Notes: a model not told the origin generated them from the letters alone. A DNA stretch of 64,000 nt from Allorhodopirellula heiligendammensis (GCF_007860105.1 NZ_SJPU01000001.1:2081015-2145014); one strand, 5' to 3'. Shown: positions 54,705 to 63,518, numbered from the stretch's first letter. Program-made: numbers and translations.

Positions 54705-55141
54705 ACGCAGCACAAAGAGCCGTCCGCGCCGTGATTCTAAGAAATCCGCAGCTCGCGGCGAAGTTACAGACAGCGACCGGACACGCGGTCCGACCCGGCG
54801 ACGCTTCCCAAGTCGACCGCCCGCCGTACGTGTTGCTGTGGCGTATCACAGACAGACCCGTCCACACGCTAAACGGCCGCGAATCTATCCGCATCGCGAG
54901 GGTGCAGGTTGATAGCTACGCGGCGACGAAGAGCGAAGCGGCCGCAATCGCCCAAGCGATCGGCGACGCCGTCGCGCTCTTCCAGCGCGGAAACGCCGAC
55001 GGCGTATGGCTCGCGGAGATAACAGAAGACGACACGAGGGACCGCGACGAGCGAAACCGCGAAGGCGCCGACCTGCCCTTGCGAGTAGTGCAAGCCGACT
55101 ATCTCCTGACGTACCGCGACAACACGCCCCCAACTCTTTGA
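54701..55141 (+). CDS. Tail completion protein, DUF3168-like
   Basis: 146 residues, ATGA overlap with the neck gene. Alpha/beta protein with R-A-V-I-L-R-N-P near the start, P-Y-V-L-L-W-R-I, I-R-I-A-R-V-Q-V-D-S-Y-A and a Y-L-L-T-Y-R end, as in DUF3168 tail terminators. Position just before the tail tube gene supports this. Confidence 0.8.
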   Translation: MNAAQRAVRAVILRNPQLAAKLQTATGHAVRPGDASQVDRPPYVLLWRITDRPVHTLNGRESIRIARVQVDSYAATKSEAAAIAQAIGDAVALFQRGNADGVWLAEITEDDTRDRDERNREGADLPLRVVQADYLLTYRDNTPPTL

Positions 55142-55151
55142 GCGAGTGAAC

Positions 55152-55607
55152 ATGACACCGGACACCGGACTCACGGCAACCGCCGTTTTCGCAATCCATG
55201 AAGACGACGGAGGCGGGACATTCATCGCAAAGTTTACCCAAATCGGCGAACTACAACGGACCGTTGACGCGCTCGAAACCTCGCACCTTGCAACCGAGGA
55301 CGAGAAATCTTTCGTTCCCGGCGACTTGGTCGAACCGGGCGAAGTAGAGCACGAGTATTTCTGGAACGGCGCAGAGATCGCGCCCGATGCACGAGTACGC
55401 GCGACGCTAACCGTAACAATGCCAATGAGCCCCGACCAATCGGCGCCGGCTTCGTGGGTTGCATCCGGGTTCTTCACGATGCGGCTTATTCCAGCCGCGC
55501 AGTTAAATACCCTGATGAAAGGAAAAACGAAGTTCAAACTTGACGGCGTACCGACGGCCGAAGGCGGAACGAAGTTTACCTTCACACCGGCGACCCTCGC
55601 GAGCTAA
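55152..55607 (+). CDS. Major tail tube protein
   Basis: 151 residues from ATG 55152 (a GTG at 55146 is also possible). Beta-rich, with G-E-L-Q-R-T-V-D-A-L-E-T-S-H-L and F-W-N-G; the order closure-neck-completion-tube and the size fit siphovirus tail tube subunits. Assignment is by position and general pattern. Confidence 0.75.
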   Translation: MTPDTGLTATAVFAIHEDDGGGTFIAKFTQIGELQRTVDALETSHLATEDEKSFVPGDLVEPGEVEHEYFWNGAEIAPDARVRATLTVTMPMSPDQSAPASWVASGFFTMRLIPAAQLNTLMKGKTKFKLDGVPTAEGGTKFTFTPATLAS

Positions 55608-55663
55608 TCGAAGACGAGACGCAAACCCTAGAAACTGACAGAACACGCAAGGAACCCGAGACG

Positions 55664-56074
55664 ATGACCGCCACCGACGAAGCCGAGACAATCACCAGCG
55701 AGACGACCGTTTTTGCGACGGCCGATTCGCTTGAATCGGAAATGGAACCGCGACGACCGGAGGAACCGCCGGTTGTGCTGGACGTAGCGCCGCTCGATGT
55801 GCGCGTAGAGCAACGCTACGGATATCGGCTGCTGAGAGGAAAGCCGGCGAAAGTCGCAACACAGCACCTAAATATCTTGATCGACGGCCGCATGCACGCG
55901 TGGACGCTACGAAAACCGGGAACCGATATTTTCGCGATCGCGGAATTTGTCGAGGAAGAAATCCCGCAAGTACAAGCGGCCGTGCAATCCTACACGAAAG
56001 AGAACGAGCCGCGGCCGTTCCGACCGAATACCGCGCCGACCCAGGCAGAAATCGAAAAGCTTAAGCAAGCTTGA
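55664..56074 (+). CDS. Tail-region protein of unknown function
   Basis: 136 residues, acidic, Thr/Glu-rich N-terminus, then V-R-V-E-Q-R-Y-G-Y-R-L-L and H-A-W-T-L-R-K-P. No family recognised. Lies between tail tube and tail chaperones, where an accessory tail protein is expected. A strong hairpin follows. Confidence 0.65.
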   Translation: MTATDEAETITSETTVFATADSLESEMEPRRPEEPPVVLDVAPLDVRVEQRYGYRLLRGKPAKVATQHLNILIDGRMHAWTLRKPGTDIFAIAEFVEEEIPQVQAAVQSYTKENEPRPFRPNTAPTQAEIEKLKQA

Positions 56075-56103
56075 GCCTGACCAAACACCCCAGAGAGAGA
56101 GCC

Positions 56104-56138
56104 GCGGGCCCGATCGGCATACAACCGACCGGGCCCGC
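56104..56138. other. Strong RNA hairpin
   Basis: 14-bp stem with one mismatch, GCGGGCCCG-A-TCGG, seven-base loop, CCGA-C-CGGGCCCGC, in the 110-base gap before the chaperone gene. There is no T-tract. It may set expression levels of the downstream genes. Confidence 0.65.
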
Positions 56139-56184
56139 AGCATAGTTAAACACCCCCAAACCTCAAAAGCGAAAGCGCCAAACG

Positions 56185-56595
56185 ATGACGACCGAAGCAG
56201 CACAAACGCAAGCCGAACCAAAAGCCGCGAGCCACGTTGTAACCCGCGAGGAACTCGACCAAGTAACCGCGAACCGCCACGGCTTCTATACGCTGCCCAA
56301 TGGCTCGCGAATCCTATTTTCTTCCCTGCGCCGCTCGATCCTTTACGCGATCGACGCGGACCTGTTCAACGACGCCGGCGAAGTCGACAACCAGAAATTC
56401 CGCGAGCGACCCGCCCGGATCATGGCGACGGTTCTTTGCGACGGCCAAGGGAACCGACTATATAAGGACGAGGAGTGGGAGAAAGTCGACTCATTGAAGC
56501 CGTCTATTTTCGAGCCGCTTTGGAAAGCGATCCGCAAACACCTTGACCTGGACAAAGAAGCGGAAAACAGCGGGAACCCGGACCCAAACGGCTAA
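56185..56595 (+). CDS. Tail assembly chaperone (G-like)
   Basis: 136 residues, soluble, helical. It stands immediately before the tape measure in a pair with a short downstream frame, the classical place of lambda G and T. Central motif L-P-N-G-S-R-I-L-F-S-S-L-R-R-S-I. Near its end the message has C-CCA-AAC in the zero frame, four bases before the TAA, so a fraction of ribosomes should slip into the next frame. Identified mainly by context. Confidence 0.8.
   Translation: MTTEAAQTQAEPKAASHVVTREELDQVTANRHGFYTLPNGSRILFSSLRRSILYAIDADLFNDAGEVDNQKFRERPARIMATVLCDGQGNRLYKDEEWEKVDSLKPSIFEPLWKAIRKHLDLDKEAENSGNPDPNG
56583..56589 (+). promoter_or_regulatory. Programmed -1 frameshift slippery site
   Basis: CCCAAAC in the X-XXY-YYZ phase of the upstream gene. 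A -1 slip reads CGG-CTA-ATG-GGT, joining the second frame exactly. Stop TAA at 56593-56595. Confidence 0.7.
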
Positions 56596-56939
56596 TGGGT
56601 TCGGCGCGGATTCGCTTCGCGTTCCGCCTCGCTATCTCACTAGGGATACCGGACCCGATCGCGTGGATTGATACCGTCGACCCGTACGTGCTCGACTGCT
56701 GGCTGGCGTATGACTCGCGCGAGCCCATCCCCTATCCCTGGCTGCAATCCGCGACGATCGCCGCCGAAGCATACAGAACGACGTCCTTTATCTCCGCGGG
56801 GAACGGGGCCGTTCTCGACTCGCGCGCCGTGCGGGACTTCATGCCGCGGACATCCGCGGCGAAACAACAACAGTCGGGCGAAATGACACCCGAGCAGATG
56901 ACCGCCTGGGCCGCGAGTATGGTAAACCTGAGAAAGTGA
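56595..56939 (+). CDS. Tail assembly chaperone extension (T-like)
   Basis: 114 codons from ATG 56595 that shares one base with the previous TAA. It is most likely made as the C-terminal part of a frameshift fusion of about 250 residues, which recruits tail tube subunits to the tape measure. Start by re-initiation at TAATG is an alternative. Contains P-D-P-I-A-W-I-D and a polar C-terminus. One base separates it from the tape measure gene. Confidence 0.75.
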   Translation: MGSARIRFAFRLAISLGIPDPIAWIDTVDPYVLDCWLAYDSREPIPYPWLQSATIAAEAYRTTSFISAGNGAVLDSRAVRDFMPRTSAAKQQQSGEMTPEQMTAWAASMVNLRK

Positions 56940-56940
56940 A

Positions 56941-59757
56941 ATGTCGAAGACCGTCGAATCCTATAATTACAAAATCGGGCTTGATGTTTCACAGCTAAAA
57001 GCGGGCGGGATTCTGACGAGACAGGAACTCGGCTACCTGCGCCGCGACTTTGGTCGCTTGCAGGAGCCCGGCGAACGAGCAGCAAAGACGCTGGAGCGAC
57101 TCCACAACGCCTACGAGAAAGGCGGACTTGATGCGAAAACGTACGCGGAAGCCGTCGCGAGGATCAACGCAAAGCTTCCCGCGAACATCGAAGCGCAGAA
57201 GAACCAAGCGGCCGCGGAGAAACAAGCCGCGGAAATAAAGCGAAAGCTTGTCACCGAAGAACAACGCTACGCGGCCGAACTCGCGCACGTCGCCGAATTA
57301 GTCAAAACCACAAACTTGACCCGCAAAGAAGCGGCCGCGCACCTGCGCGAATTCAAATCACAGATGCCGTCCGCGATCGCGGCGCAACGCGAGCAGAACG
57401 AAGCGGAACGCGAAGCGGCCGCGATCCGCAAGACATTGACGACCGACGCGGAGCGATACGCGAGCGAATCCCACAGGCTAAAACGCCTGGTTGATGCAGG
57501 GACGTTGTCGAGACAGCACGCAACCGAGGCGCTAAGACGCTACCGCGCACAATTGCCAAGCGTAACGGCCGCGGAGCGATCGCGATCGGAACTACAGCGC
57601 CGCGGTTCAGAAATCACCGAGAAATACCGGACCGACGCGGAGCGATTGACGCGAACCCTTGCCGACGAACGGCGAGAGCTTGAACGGTTGCACCGAGCCG
57701 GCCAGATCAACAACGAAACTTACCGCCGCGGCCGTGCAGACCTCGCGGAACGGGCGAGACCGTCGCGGCCGGACATGGGAACGACGCTGGCGAGGATACC
57801 CGCCCTGAGCGGCATAGCGGGAGCCGGCGAGAACCTGATGGCACTGGGACCGCAGCTGGCAATGCTAGCGGCCGGAATCGGCGGAATTGTAATCGCCTAC
57901 AAAGCCGCAAGCGCGGCCGCTCGCGCCTTCACAGCCGGGACGATCGAACAAGCAAACGAGCTAATCGAACTCGACCGCGCGGCAAAGATTCTAAAGACGG
58001 ACCTAGAATCCCTGATCGGCTTTCAGTACGCCGCAAGTTCCGAAGCGGGACTAAATGCCGACCAATCGCTAAAGATCGTCACCAAGCTTTCCGGGAAAAT
58101 CAGCGAAGCGGCCGCGGGCGGTGGCGATGCACTCGCTACGCTCGAATTCTTGGGACTATCGGCCGAACGACTAGCCGAAATGGACCCGGCCGCGGCGCTT
58201 CGCGAAGTCGTGGAAGTCGCGAGCAAAATCGAGAACCCGATAGACCGGTCCCGAGTGGCAATGAAGCTATTCGAGGAAGAGGGGATCGCACTGGCAACCG
58301 TTTTAGAAGGCGGCGCCGCTGGACTGGACAAAGCCGCGGCCGAAGCCGAGCGGCTTGGCCTGATGGTATCCGGAGTAGACGCGGCCGGCCTCAAACTAGC
58401 CTCGGACGAAATCGGGAACCTGCGTGCGACGTGGGATGGATGGACACGACAAACCGCGGTGGAGTTTGCGCCGGTTGTAACCGCGATCGCTCAAACCGTT
58501 TCAGAAATGGTCCCCAACGCCGGCGAATTCGGCGACGCGATCGAAGTCGCCGCAGATGCGGCCGTGGTGCTTTCGTCCCGAGTGGCACAAACCGCGGAAG
58601 ATATGCGGGTGGCTTGGGAGTATGCGAATTTGTTCACCGCGGAAGGCGCGGCGAAGTATGCAACCCAAGGCTTGCCGCAAGCCCGCGACATGGCCACGGA
58701 AATGTGGAATAAATACCAAGCCGCAAAGGAGGAAGCCGCGAGGCGAGCAGAAGAAAACAAACGCGACGCCGAAACCGCGAAGCCGCAAACCGGACCGGAT
58801 GAAGAGCAGACCAAAAGCTACACGAACGAGCTAAAGGAACTGCGAAGCCGGAATATGTTACTGAGGCGCGGAGAAGAAGGCGCCGCGGAGTACAACCTAA
58901 AGCGAGCCGACATCGACCCCAGCATAAAGGAGGAAATCCGCGGGCTTCGCGAGCGAAACGAACTGCTCCAACGCGAAAACGAAATCACCGAACGCGAACG
59001 CAGCCTAGAAAAGCAAATCGAACTAGCCGAGCAGCTCAAAAAGGTACAAGCCGACCGACCGGAACTCGACGCCGAAACCGCGAAAGAGCGAGCCGAATTA
59101 CAGCTACTCGACGCGACCGCGGAGCAACTGCGCCACCACCTAAAACTGCGCCGCGATATCGCCGCGATCGAAGCAAACAACAAGGCGACCGAAGAAGAGG
59201 CGAAGCGGATCAAGAAACTAGGCGACGAGGCGAAAGGATTGAAGGAATCCTATCGACTACCGGCCGAAAAACTCGCGGCCGACTTCCGAAAGCTGGACGA
59301 GATGCGGCGCCGCGACCTATTGACGGCCGAACAGCACGCCAGAGCCACAAAGGAAGCGACCGAAGCCGCGATGGTGGACGAGGAACCACAAGCGACGCGA
59401 GCGCTCGACGTGAACGACGGAGGCGGCTTCTATGCGGCGATGGTCGAAGAACAACAAGCAAGACGCAAAGCCGACGCACAACAAGACGAAGCCCAACGGC
59501 TTCGAGCGGCCGCGATCATGCTAAACCACCTCGCACACAATCGACTCGAAACGGAAACCGCAGTTACCGAGAACATGAGAGCGCAAGCCGAGATAGCCGG
59601 CCGAATTGCCGAGGTAGGAAACCGGACGACGGCCACCAATACGCAAACAACCAACAAGACCGAAAGCGGAACGAACGACCAACTTTTAACACGTATCGCA
59701 ACCGCCGCGGAGGCAACCGCCGCGACGCTGGACGATTGGCAAATCATAGGAGTTTAA
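56941..59757 (+). CDS. Tape measure protein
   Basis: 938 residues. Long Glu/Ala/Arg-rich coiled coils (about 30-280 and 590-800) flank a hydrophobic region with a probable membrane helix (about 295-330, A-M-L-A-A-G-I-G-G-I-V-I-A-Y) and a more structured middle. This is the usual plan of siphovirus tape measures, whose length sets tail length; about 0.15 nm per residue would predict a tail near 140 nm. It directly follows the tail chaperones. Confidence 0.93.
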   Translation: MSKTVESYNYKIGLDVSQLKAGGILTRQELGYLRRDFGRLQEPGERAAKTLERLHNAYEKGGLDAKTYAEAVARINAKLPANIEAQKNQAAAEKQAAEIKRKLVTEEQRYAAELAHVAELVKTTNLTRKEAAAHLREFKSQMPSAIAAQREQNEAEREAAAIRKTLTTDAERYASESHRLKRLVDAGTLSRQHATEALRRYRAQLPSVTAAERSRSELQRRGSEITEKYRTDAERLTRTLADERRELERLHRAGQINNETYRRGRADLAERARPSRPDMGTTLARIPALSGIAGAGENLMALGPQLAMLAAGIGGIVIAYKAASAAARAFTAGTIEQANELIELDRAAKILKTDLESLIGFQYAASSEAGLNADQSLKIVTKLSGKISEAAAGGGDALATLEFLGLSAERLAEMDPAAALREVVEVASKIENPIDRSRVAMKLFEEEGIALATVLEGGAAGLDKAAAEAERLGLMVSGVDAAGLKLASDEIGNLRATWDGWTRQTAVEFAPVVTAIAQTVSEMVPNAGEFGDAIEVAADAAVVLSSRVAQTAEDMRVAWEYANLFTAEGAAKYATQGLPQARDMATEMWNKYQAAKEEAARRAEENKRDAETAKPQTGPDEEQTKSYTNELKELRSRNMLLRRGEEGAAEYNLKRADIDPSIKEEIRGLRERNELLQRENEITERERSLEKQIELAEQLKKVQADRPELDAETAKERAELQLLDATAEQLRHHLKLRRDIAAIEANNKATEEEAKRIKKLGDEAKGLKESYRLPAEKLAADFRKLDEMRRRDLLTAEQHARATKEATEAAMVDEEPQATRALDVNDGGGFYAAMVEEQQARRKADAQQDEAQRLRAAAIMLNHLAHNRLETETAVTENMRAQAEIAGRIAEVGNRTTATNTQTTNKTESGTNDQLLTRIATAAEATAATLDDWQIIGV

Positions 59758-59760
59758 ACG

Positions 59761-60669
59761 ATGGCAATCATACGGCCGGCGAGATACGGCGACCAAACCA
59801 CAACCGAGATGCGCGACGGGAAGGTAACTAAGAAATTCACGCAAGTTCTCGACGTTGAACTTGAGGCGACCGACCCGGACCCGATAAGCGGCTTAGAAGT
59901 CACGCAGTTAAACAACGCGCCGCGCCCCGGCTTTTCGGTATACGTTCCGCGGCCGGGACTGGTCGTCCCCTTCGCAACCTGCCGAACCGTAACGCCGGCG
60001 CCCGTTCAGGGAAACCGGCGACGCTGGACGCTCACCTGCACATTCGAGAAGAACGGAAACGACGATGAGCCGAAACCAGACAGCAGCGACCCAAACTCAT
60101 TGCTTCCAATAGTCGAGCCGTTCAGCGAGACCGGCGAAGCCGTGATGTTGGAGGACTTCGACGGGACGAAGATTCTCGACCCATTCGGCGACCTATTCGA
60201 CGAACCGATGCGAGTACCGATCCCGATCGACGGCGTAAAGGTGACGCGATACGTTCCGACCTACGACGAATCGACGCTAAGCAATTGGCTGGAGACCACG
60301 AACAAAACCGAATGGCGCAATCAGCCCGAGGACGCCTGGTGCGTTACTGCGATCACTGGGCAACCGATCCAATTCGGAAACTTCACAATCGGCCAGATCA
60401 ACTTGACGATAAAAGCCCATCCGCTCGAGCTAAAAGTGTCGCTAAAAGGAGCCGCGCCGAAGCTTCACAGAATCGGGTGGCTGGGCGTACGTGCCGCGAG
60501 ATCAACTACGTTCCTCGACGACGACGGAAAACGCCAAACAAACCGAGCCGACGGCGGAGCGAACCCGCCGCTTGCAACGTGGGTTGATAAAGACGGGAAG
60601 AAATCCGAAGAACCATACTTTCAAGCGTTCCGGGTTCGCCGGCAACGCGAATTTTCAGCGATAGCATAA
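59761..60669 (+). CDS. Minor tail protein candidate
   Basis: 302 residues, 3 bases after the tape measure stop. Beta-rich, with a conserved-looking start (R-Y-G-D-Q-T-T-T-E-M-R) and an R-R-W-T-L-T-C-T-F middle. In siphoviruses this position holds the distal tail protein, though no family pattern is recognised. Overlaps the next start (TAATG). Confidence 0.65.
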   Translation: MAIIRPARYGDQTTTEMRDGKVTKKFTQVLDVELEATDPDPISGLEVTQLNNAPRPGFSVYVPRPGLVVPFATCRTVTPAPVQGNRRRWTLTCTFEKNGNDDEPKPDSSDPNSLLPIVEPFSETGEAVMLEDFDGTKILDPFGDLFDEPMRVPIPIDGVKVTRYVPTYDESTLSNWLETTNKTEWRNQPEDAWCVTAITGQPIQFGNFTIGQINLTIKAHPLELKVSLKGAAPKLHRIGWLGVRAARSTTFLDDDGKRQTNRADGGANPPLATWVDKDGKKSEEPYFQAFRVRRQREFSAIA

Positions 60670-61055
60670 TGCCCGAACTCTACGCTTTCACCGAACGCCA
60701 AACGGCCGAACGAGCGAAGGAACTCGCGAACGCTCCGCGGATGCAGCCCGAAGACATCCCCGACGAAGCGATTGTCGGCTGGGTATTGCGAACCCCGACG
60801 GCCGGAATCGAAGCAAACGAGGATCCGGACAGCACCGAAGACGGAAAAGAGATACCCGCGGAATTCTGCAAAGCGTGGGCGCTGGTCGAATCGGAAGGAA
60901 AAATCTACCGCCGCAAAGTGAAAAACGCGGCCGGAGAACAGCTGGAAATACTCGCGGGAAACATGGACGGCGAAGCGATCGCCGGCGACAAATTCATAAG
61001 AGCCAACCAGGTAATCGGCGGCGCTTTTCTGGTCGATTATGCGCCGTGCGAGTGA
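60669..61055 (+). CDS. Small tail-region protein
   Basis: 128 residues starting in the TAATG overlap. Acidic, soluble, with an N-terminal helix and a beta-rich end. No family recognised. Last gene before a terminator; no central fibre or long tail-tip gene follows, which is unusual for a siphovirus. Confidence 0.6.
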   Translation: MPELYAFTERQTAERAKELANAPRMQPEDIPDEAIVGWVLRTPTAGIEANEDPDSTEDGKEIPAEFCKAWALVESEGKIYRRKVKNAAGEQLEILAGNMDGEAIAGDKFIRANQVIGGAFLVDYAPCE

Positions 61056-61436
61056 ACCAGACCGGCCGCTAAAATCAGATCGTCAGAGCAAGACCCCCCC
61101 CCACTAAAACCTGCGGGTTTTTTCTTTGAGTTACTACGTGCGGTCTCCGACCCCGGACCGCTGAGAAAAAAGGGGGGGGCAGTGTGCGCGACGTCGCCGC
61201 GGGTGCCCTCCTGTCGATCGCCAGGGCTCCTCCTGTGCGTTCCCTGAGCGATTGACGGCCGGCCGTGCCGATCGGAGCGGGGAGCGTGCGTGTGCGTTAA
61301 AACGCGAAACCGCCGGCCGGCCGGAGCGAGCCGGCGCCCTCGAGCGTGGCCGATTCGAAGGAATACCGCCGGAGACGCTGGCAAAAGTATTATCCGGAGA
61401 GCACAAGAACCACCCAGAGAACCGGAGAAACGAACG
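61056..61436. other. GC-rich intergenic region, end of late operon
   Basis: 381 bases with no convincing gene. Holds a C9 run (61094-61102), a terminator-like stem (61106-61123), an A6-G8 run (61166-61179), and a perfect 12-bp palindrome ACGGCCGGCCGT (61255-61266) with more GGCC repeats to 61345. May contain a regulatory or packaging element. Confidence 0.5.
61106..61123 (+). terminator. Late-operon terminator
   Basis: AAAACC-TGCG-GGTTTT followed by two more T. Short stem, located 51 bases after the last tail gene. Fits a Rho-independent terminator for the late transcript. Confidence 0.6.
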
Positions 61437-62093
61437 ATGGAAGAAGAACCGAAGGAAGAATCGAGCAAGCAAAAGAGCGCCGCGAGAGCGAGACGCCGAG
61501 CCGTCGCTATTGAAAGCTTCCAAAACGCGCAAGAGACGATAGGACCGATAACCAAGGGGATGGGGCTATTCGCGATAACCCGTGGCCAATTTTCAATGAT
61601 CGACGTGATTCAACATTGTGTAAAGTCAGTCGGACCGTGCGCCGTATCGGTCTGGACTTGGGCAATTTCCGACTATGACGTGGAGGCTTTCGAGTGGTTC
61701 CTATTGACGAACCAGCTAACCGGCGCCCAGTTGATGATTGACCGATCGGCCGAACAGCGAAACCCCGGATTGATTCAGCGATGGCGCGAGACGTACGGCG
61801 AAGGATCGGTGAAGGTATGCGCGAGCCATGCGAAAATCGCGACGATAGAGAACGCCGACTGGAAACTACTGTGCCGTGGCTCGATGAACCTAAACTACAA
61901 TCCGCGATTCGAGCAAATGGACATCACCGAAGGCGGTGAAGACTTCGACCTGGTGAAGCGAGTAGAAGAAGAGCTCCCGACGCTTCCCCCGATGTGCTCT
62001 TCAAGCGACTCGCGAATTGCGTCGAAGCTAGATTTTGCTTTCGAGATGACCGAACTTAAACCCTTGGAGAGCATGAAGACATGGCAGAAGTAG
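61437..62093 (+). CDS. PLD-like protein
   Basis: 218 residues from ATG 61437 (GGAG upstream); the upstream frame is GC-rich shadow. A Lys/Glu/Arg-rich N-terminus is followed by an alpha/beta domain. S-H-A-K-I-A-T-I-E-N-A-D-W then C-R-G-S-M-N-L-N resembles one HKD half-site of the phospholipase D superfamily: H-x-K is present, the Asp is replaced by Glu, and G-S-x-N is kept. Proteins with one such motif act as dimers, often on nucleic acids. Followed by a P27-like gene with 13 bases overlap. Confidence 0.7.
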   Translation: MEEEPKEESSKQKSAARARRRAVAIESFQNAQETIGPITKGMGLFAITRGQFSMIDVIQHCVKSVGPCAVSVWTWAISDYDVEAFEWFLLTNQLTGAQLMIDRSAEQRNPGLIQRWRETYGEGSVKVCASHAKIATIENADWKLLCRGSMNLNYNPRFEQMDITEGGEDFDLVKRVEEELPTLPPMCSSSDSRIASKLDFAFEMTELKPLESMKTWQK

Positions 62094-62374
62094 AAATAAC
62101 TACGAAGAATGACGCAATGGCGATCCTGAAGGCAGCAAATGAGGACGCACCGAGAGAACGGCTGATCTTCTATGCCGACTGCTTTTGCGAGTACGCGGAA
62201 GCGACAGAAAATATCGAACGAAATGGTGTCATTGTCGCGAATCCGCGAACAGGCGCTCCGATGCAGAACCCGTATCTGACTGTTCGAGAGCGCGCGATGG
62301 CGAAGCTAAAGCCCATGATGAGACGCATAAATGGCGACGCGCTATGGGCTAAAATTGACGTGCTGACAGACTAA
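62081..62374 (+). CDS. Short P27-like protein
   Basis: 97 residues. The middle, R-N-G-V-I-V-A-N-P-R-T-G-A-P-M-Q-N-P-Y-L followed by R-E-R-A-M-A-K-L, resembles the conserved C-terminal helix-turn of P27-type terminase small subunits, while the basic N-terminal part of TerS is absent. A dedicated TerS lies at 43055, so this is a second, shorter relative, coupled to the PLD-like gene. It may adapt the PLD-like protein to DNA ends. Confidence 0.6.
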   Translation: MAEVEITTKNDAMAILKAANEDAPRERLIFYADCFCEYAEATENIERNGVIVANPRTGAPMQNPYLTVRERAMAKLKPMMRRINGDALWAKIDVLTD

Positions 62375-62406
62375 GAACCATCCGGAGGCTGAGTAGATTG
62401 CTTGGA

Positions 62407-62465
62407 TGTGAAATCGGCGTTCATCGCCGATCTCTGACTTGTACCGTCAACTGCATTTCACAGTT
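62407..62465. other. Nested inverted repeats, candidate small RNA or site
   Basis: Outer pair TGTGAAAT (62407-62414) / ATTTCACA (62455-62462) encloses a perfect hairpin ATCGGCG-TTCAT-CGCCGAT (62413-62431, sharing two bases with the outer stem). AACTG/CAGTT (62449-62465) offers an alternative fold. No gene is present in 62375-62643. Confidence 0.55.
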
Positions 62466-62643
62466 AATGGCGACGGGACGGGGGTGTGCGATCCGCAAAT
62501 CCGGGGTAGACTGGAACAGGAGAAAACGCGAAAGATCGATTTTCGTGTGGGCAACCATTCACCATCTTGAACGTCGTTCATAGCAGATTTTCCCCAATAT
62601 TTGGATTGAAAATTGCAAGTTAGACCTACGAGAGCGAATCTCA

Positions 62644-63417
62644 ATGCCTGAATACAATAATGCCGCTGGATACTTACTGGACACGCTCGAGCGGCTCCTG
62701 ACCAAAAATAGAAGAGACTTGAAACTTGCAGAGTTCGCTGAGCAGTTAGGCGTTTCGGCAGATTGGAGGTCGGTTCTAGTGGCTGTGCTGGATCTTGAAT
62801 CCAATTTCAATGATATGCTAGCAGATGTGGAGCAACTGAAGGAGAACTCCGCGAAATACGATAATTTTAAGAGGAACTTTCCGGCAATTGAGAAAAGCGT
62901 GAAATCATTTAGCTTGGATATTCCTACAGGACATGCGAGTTGGAATGTAAGCGATTCCAGTGTTGTCGCACTGAGATTTATTGCCGCCGATCTACCTCAG
63001 GAGCAAGCCGCTGAAAAAGATGACCTAGAACAAATTCGTACTCTTGTTTCAGAGCTGCAGACGCAAATCGAGCAAACTACGACTTTCTCAAAAAAAACTC
63101 GTGAGTGGTTGCTTGATCTTGTACGAACAATACGCGATTCAATCGACCGCTATGCGTGCCGCGGTAGCCGAGGAATGCGTGAACAGTGTGCATTACTAAT
63201 CGGCGAACTAATGCTGAATTACGGCCACGTCACGGAAACTGCGGAGAAGAACCCGAACCTATGGAGGAAGCTGACAAGTACGATTGATTTTATGGTAAAA
63301 GTTGCGTCGCTTGGTGAAAAGCTGAAGCCGGCGCTCGCGTTAGCCCAAAAAAGCCTTCCCTTGCTGGAGAGTATTGGGATGGCAAACCCGTTGGACCGTA
63401 CGCCAAACATAGAATAG
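62644..63417 (+). CDS. AT-richer orphan gene, unknown function
   Basis: 257 residues, mainly helical, soluble, with a coiled-coil-like centre (L-E-Q-I-R-T-L-V-S-E-L-Q-T-Q-I-E-Q-T) and a less hydrophobic C-terminus (L-A-L-A-Q-K-S-L-P-L-L). Base composition is clearly lower in GC than the phage genes, so it has a separate history. It lies outside the late operon with its own leader. It could be a lysogen-expressed cargo gene, for example exclusion or defence, or flanking host DNA. No family recognised. Confidence 0.65.
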   Translation: MPEYNNAAGYLLDTLERLLTKNRRDLKLAEFAEQLGVSADWRSVLVAVLDLESNFNDMLADVEQLKENSAKYDNFKRNFPAIEKSVKSFSLDIPTGHASWNVSDSSVVALRFIAADLPQEQAAEKDDLEQIRTLVSELQTQIEQTTTFSKKTREWLLDLVRTIRDSIDRYACRGSRGMREQCALLIGELMLNYGHVTETAEKNPNLWRKLTSTIDFMVKVASLGEKLKPALALAQKSLPLLESIGMANPLDRTPNIE

Positions 63418-63465
63418 TGTATGTCGTAAGGCCTTCAGTGGCGGACCCAAAATCAAATTAGAAAG

Positions 63466-63518
63466 AGCCGACGGAAAATGTCAAGAATTCATTCACGGAA
63501 ATCGTCGGCTGTCCGTGA
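63466..63518. other. Overlapping inverted repeats
   Basis: AGCCGACG (63466-63473) pairs with CGTCGGCT (63503-63510), and TCACGGA (63493-63499) with TCCGTGA (63512-63518); the two stems exclude each other. Lies in the 63418-63646 gap, which has no gene; a looser inverted repeat spans 63553-63634. Role unknown. Confidence 0.5.

Noticed and set aside
61290-61436. 49-codon upstream extension of the PLD-like protein
   Set aside because: Arg/Pro-rich translation of a GC-rich non-coding region; ATG 61437 has a ribosome binding site.
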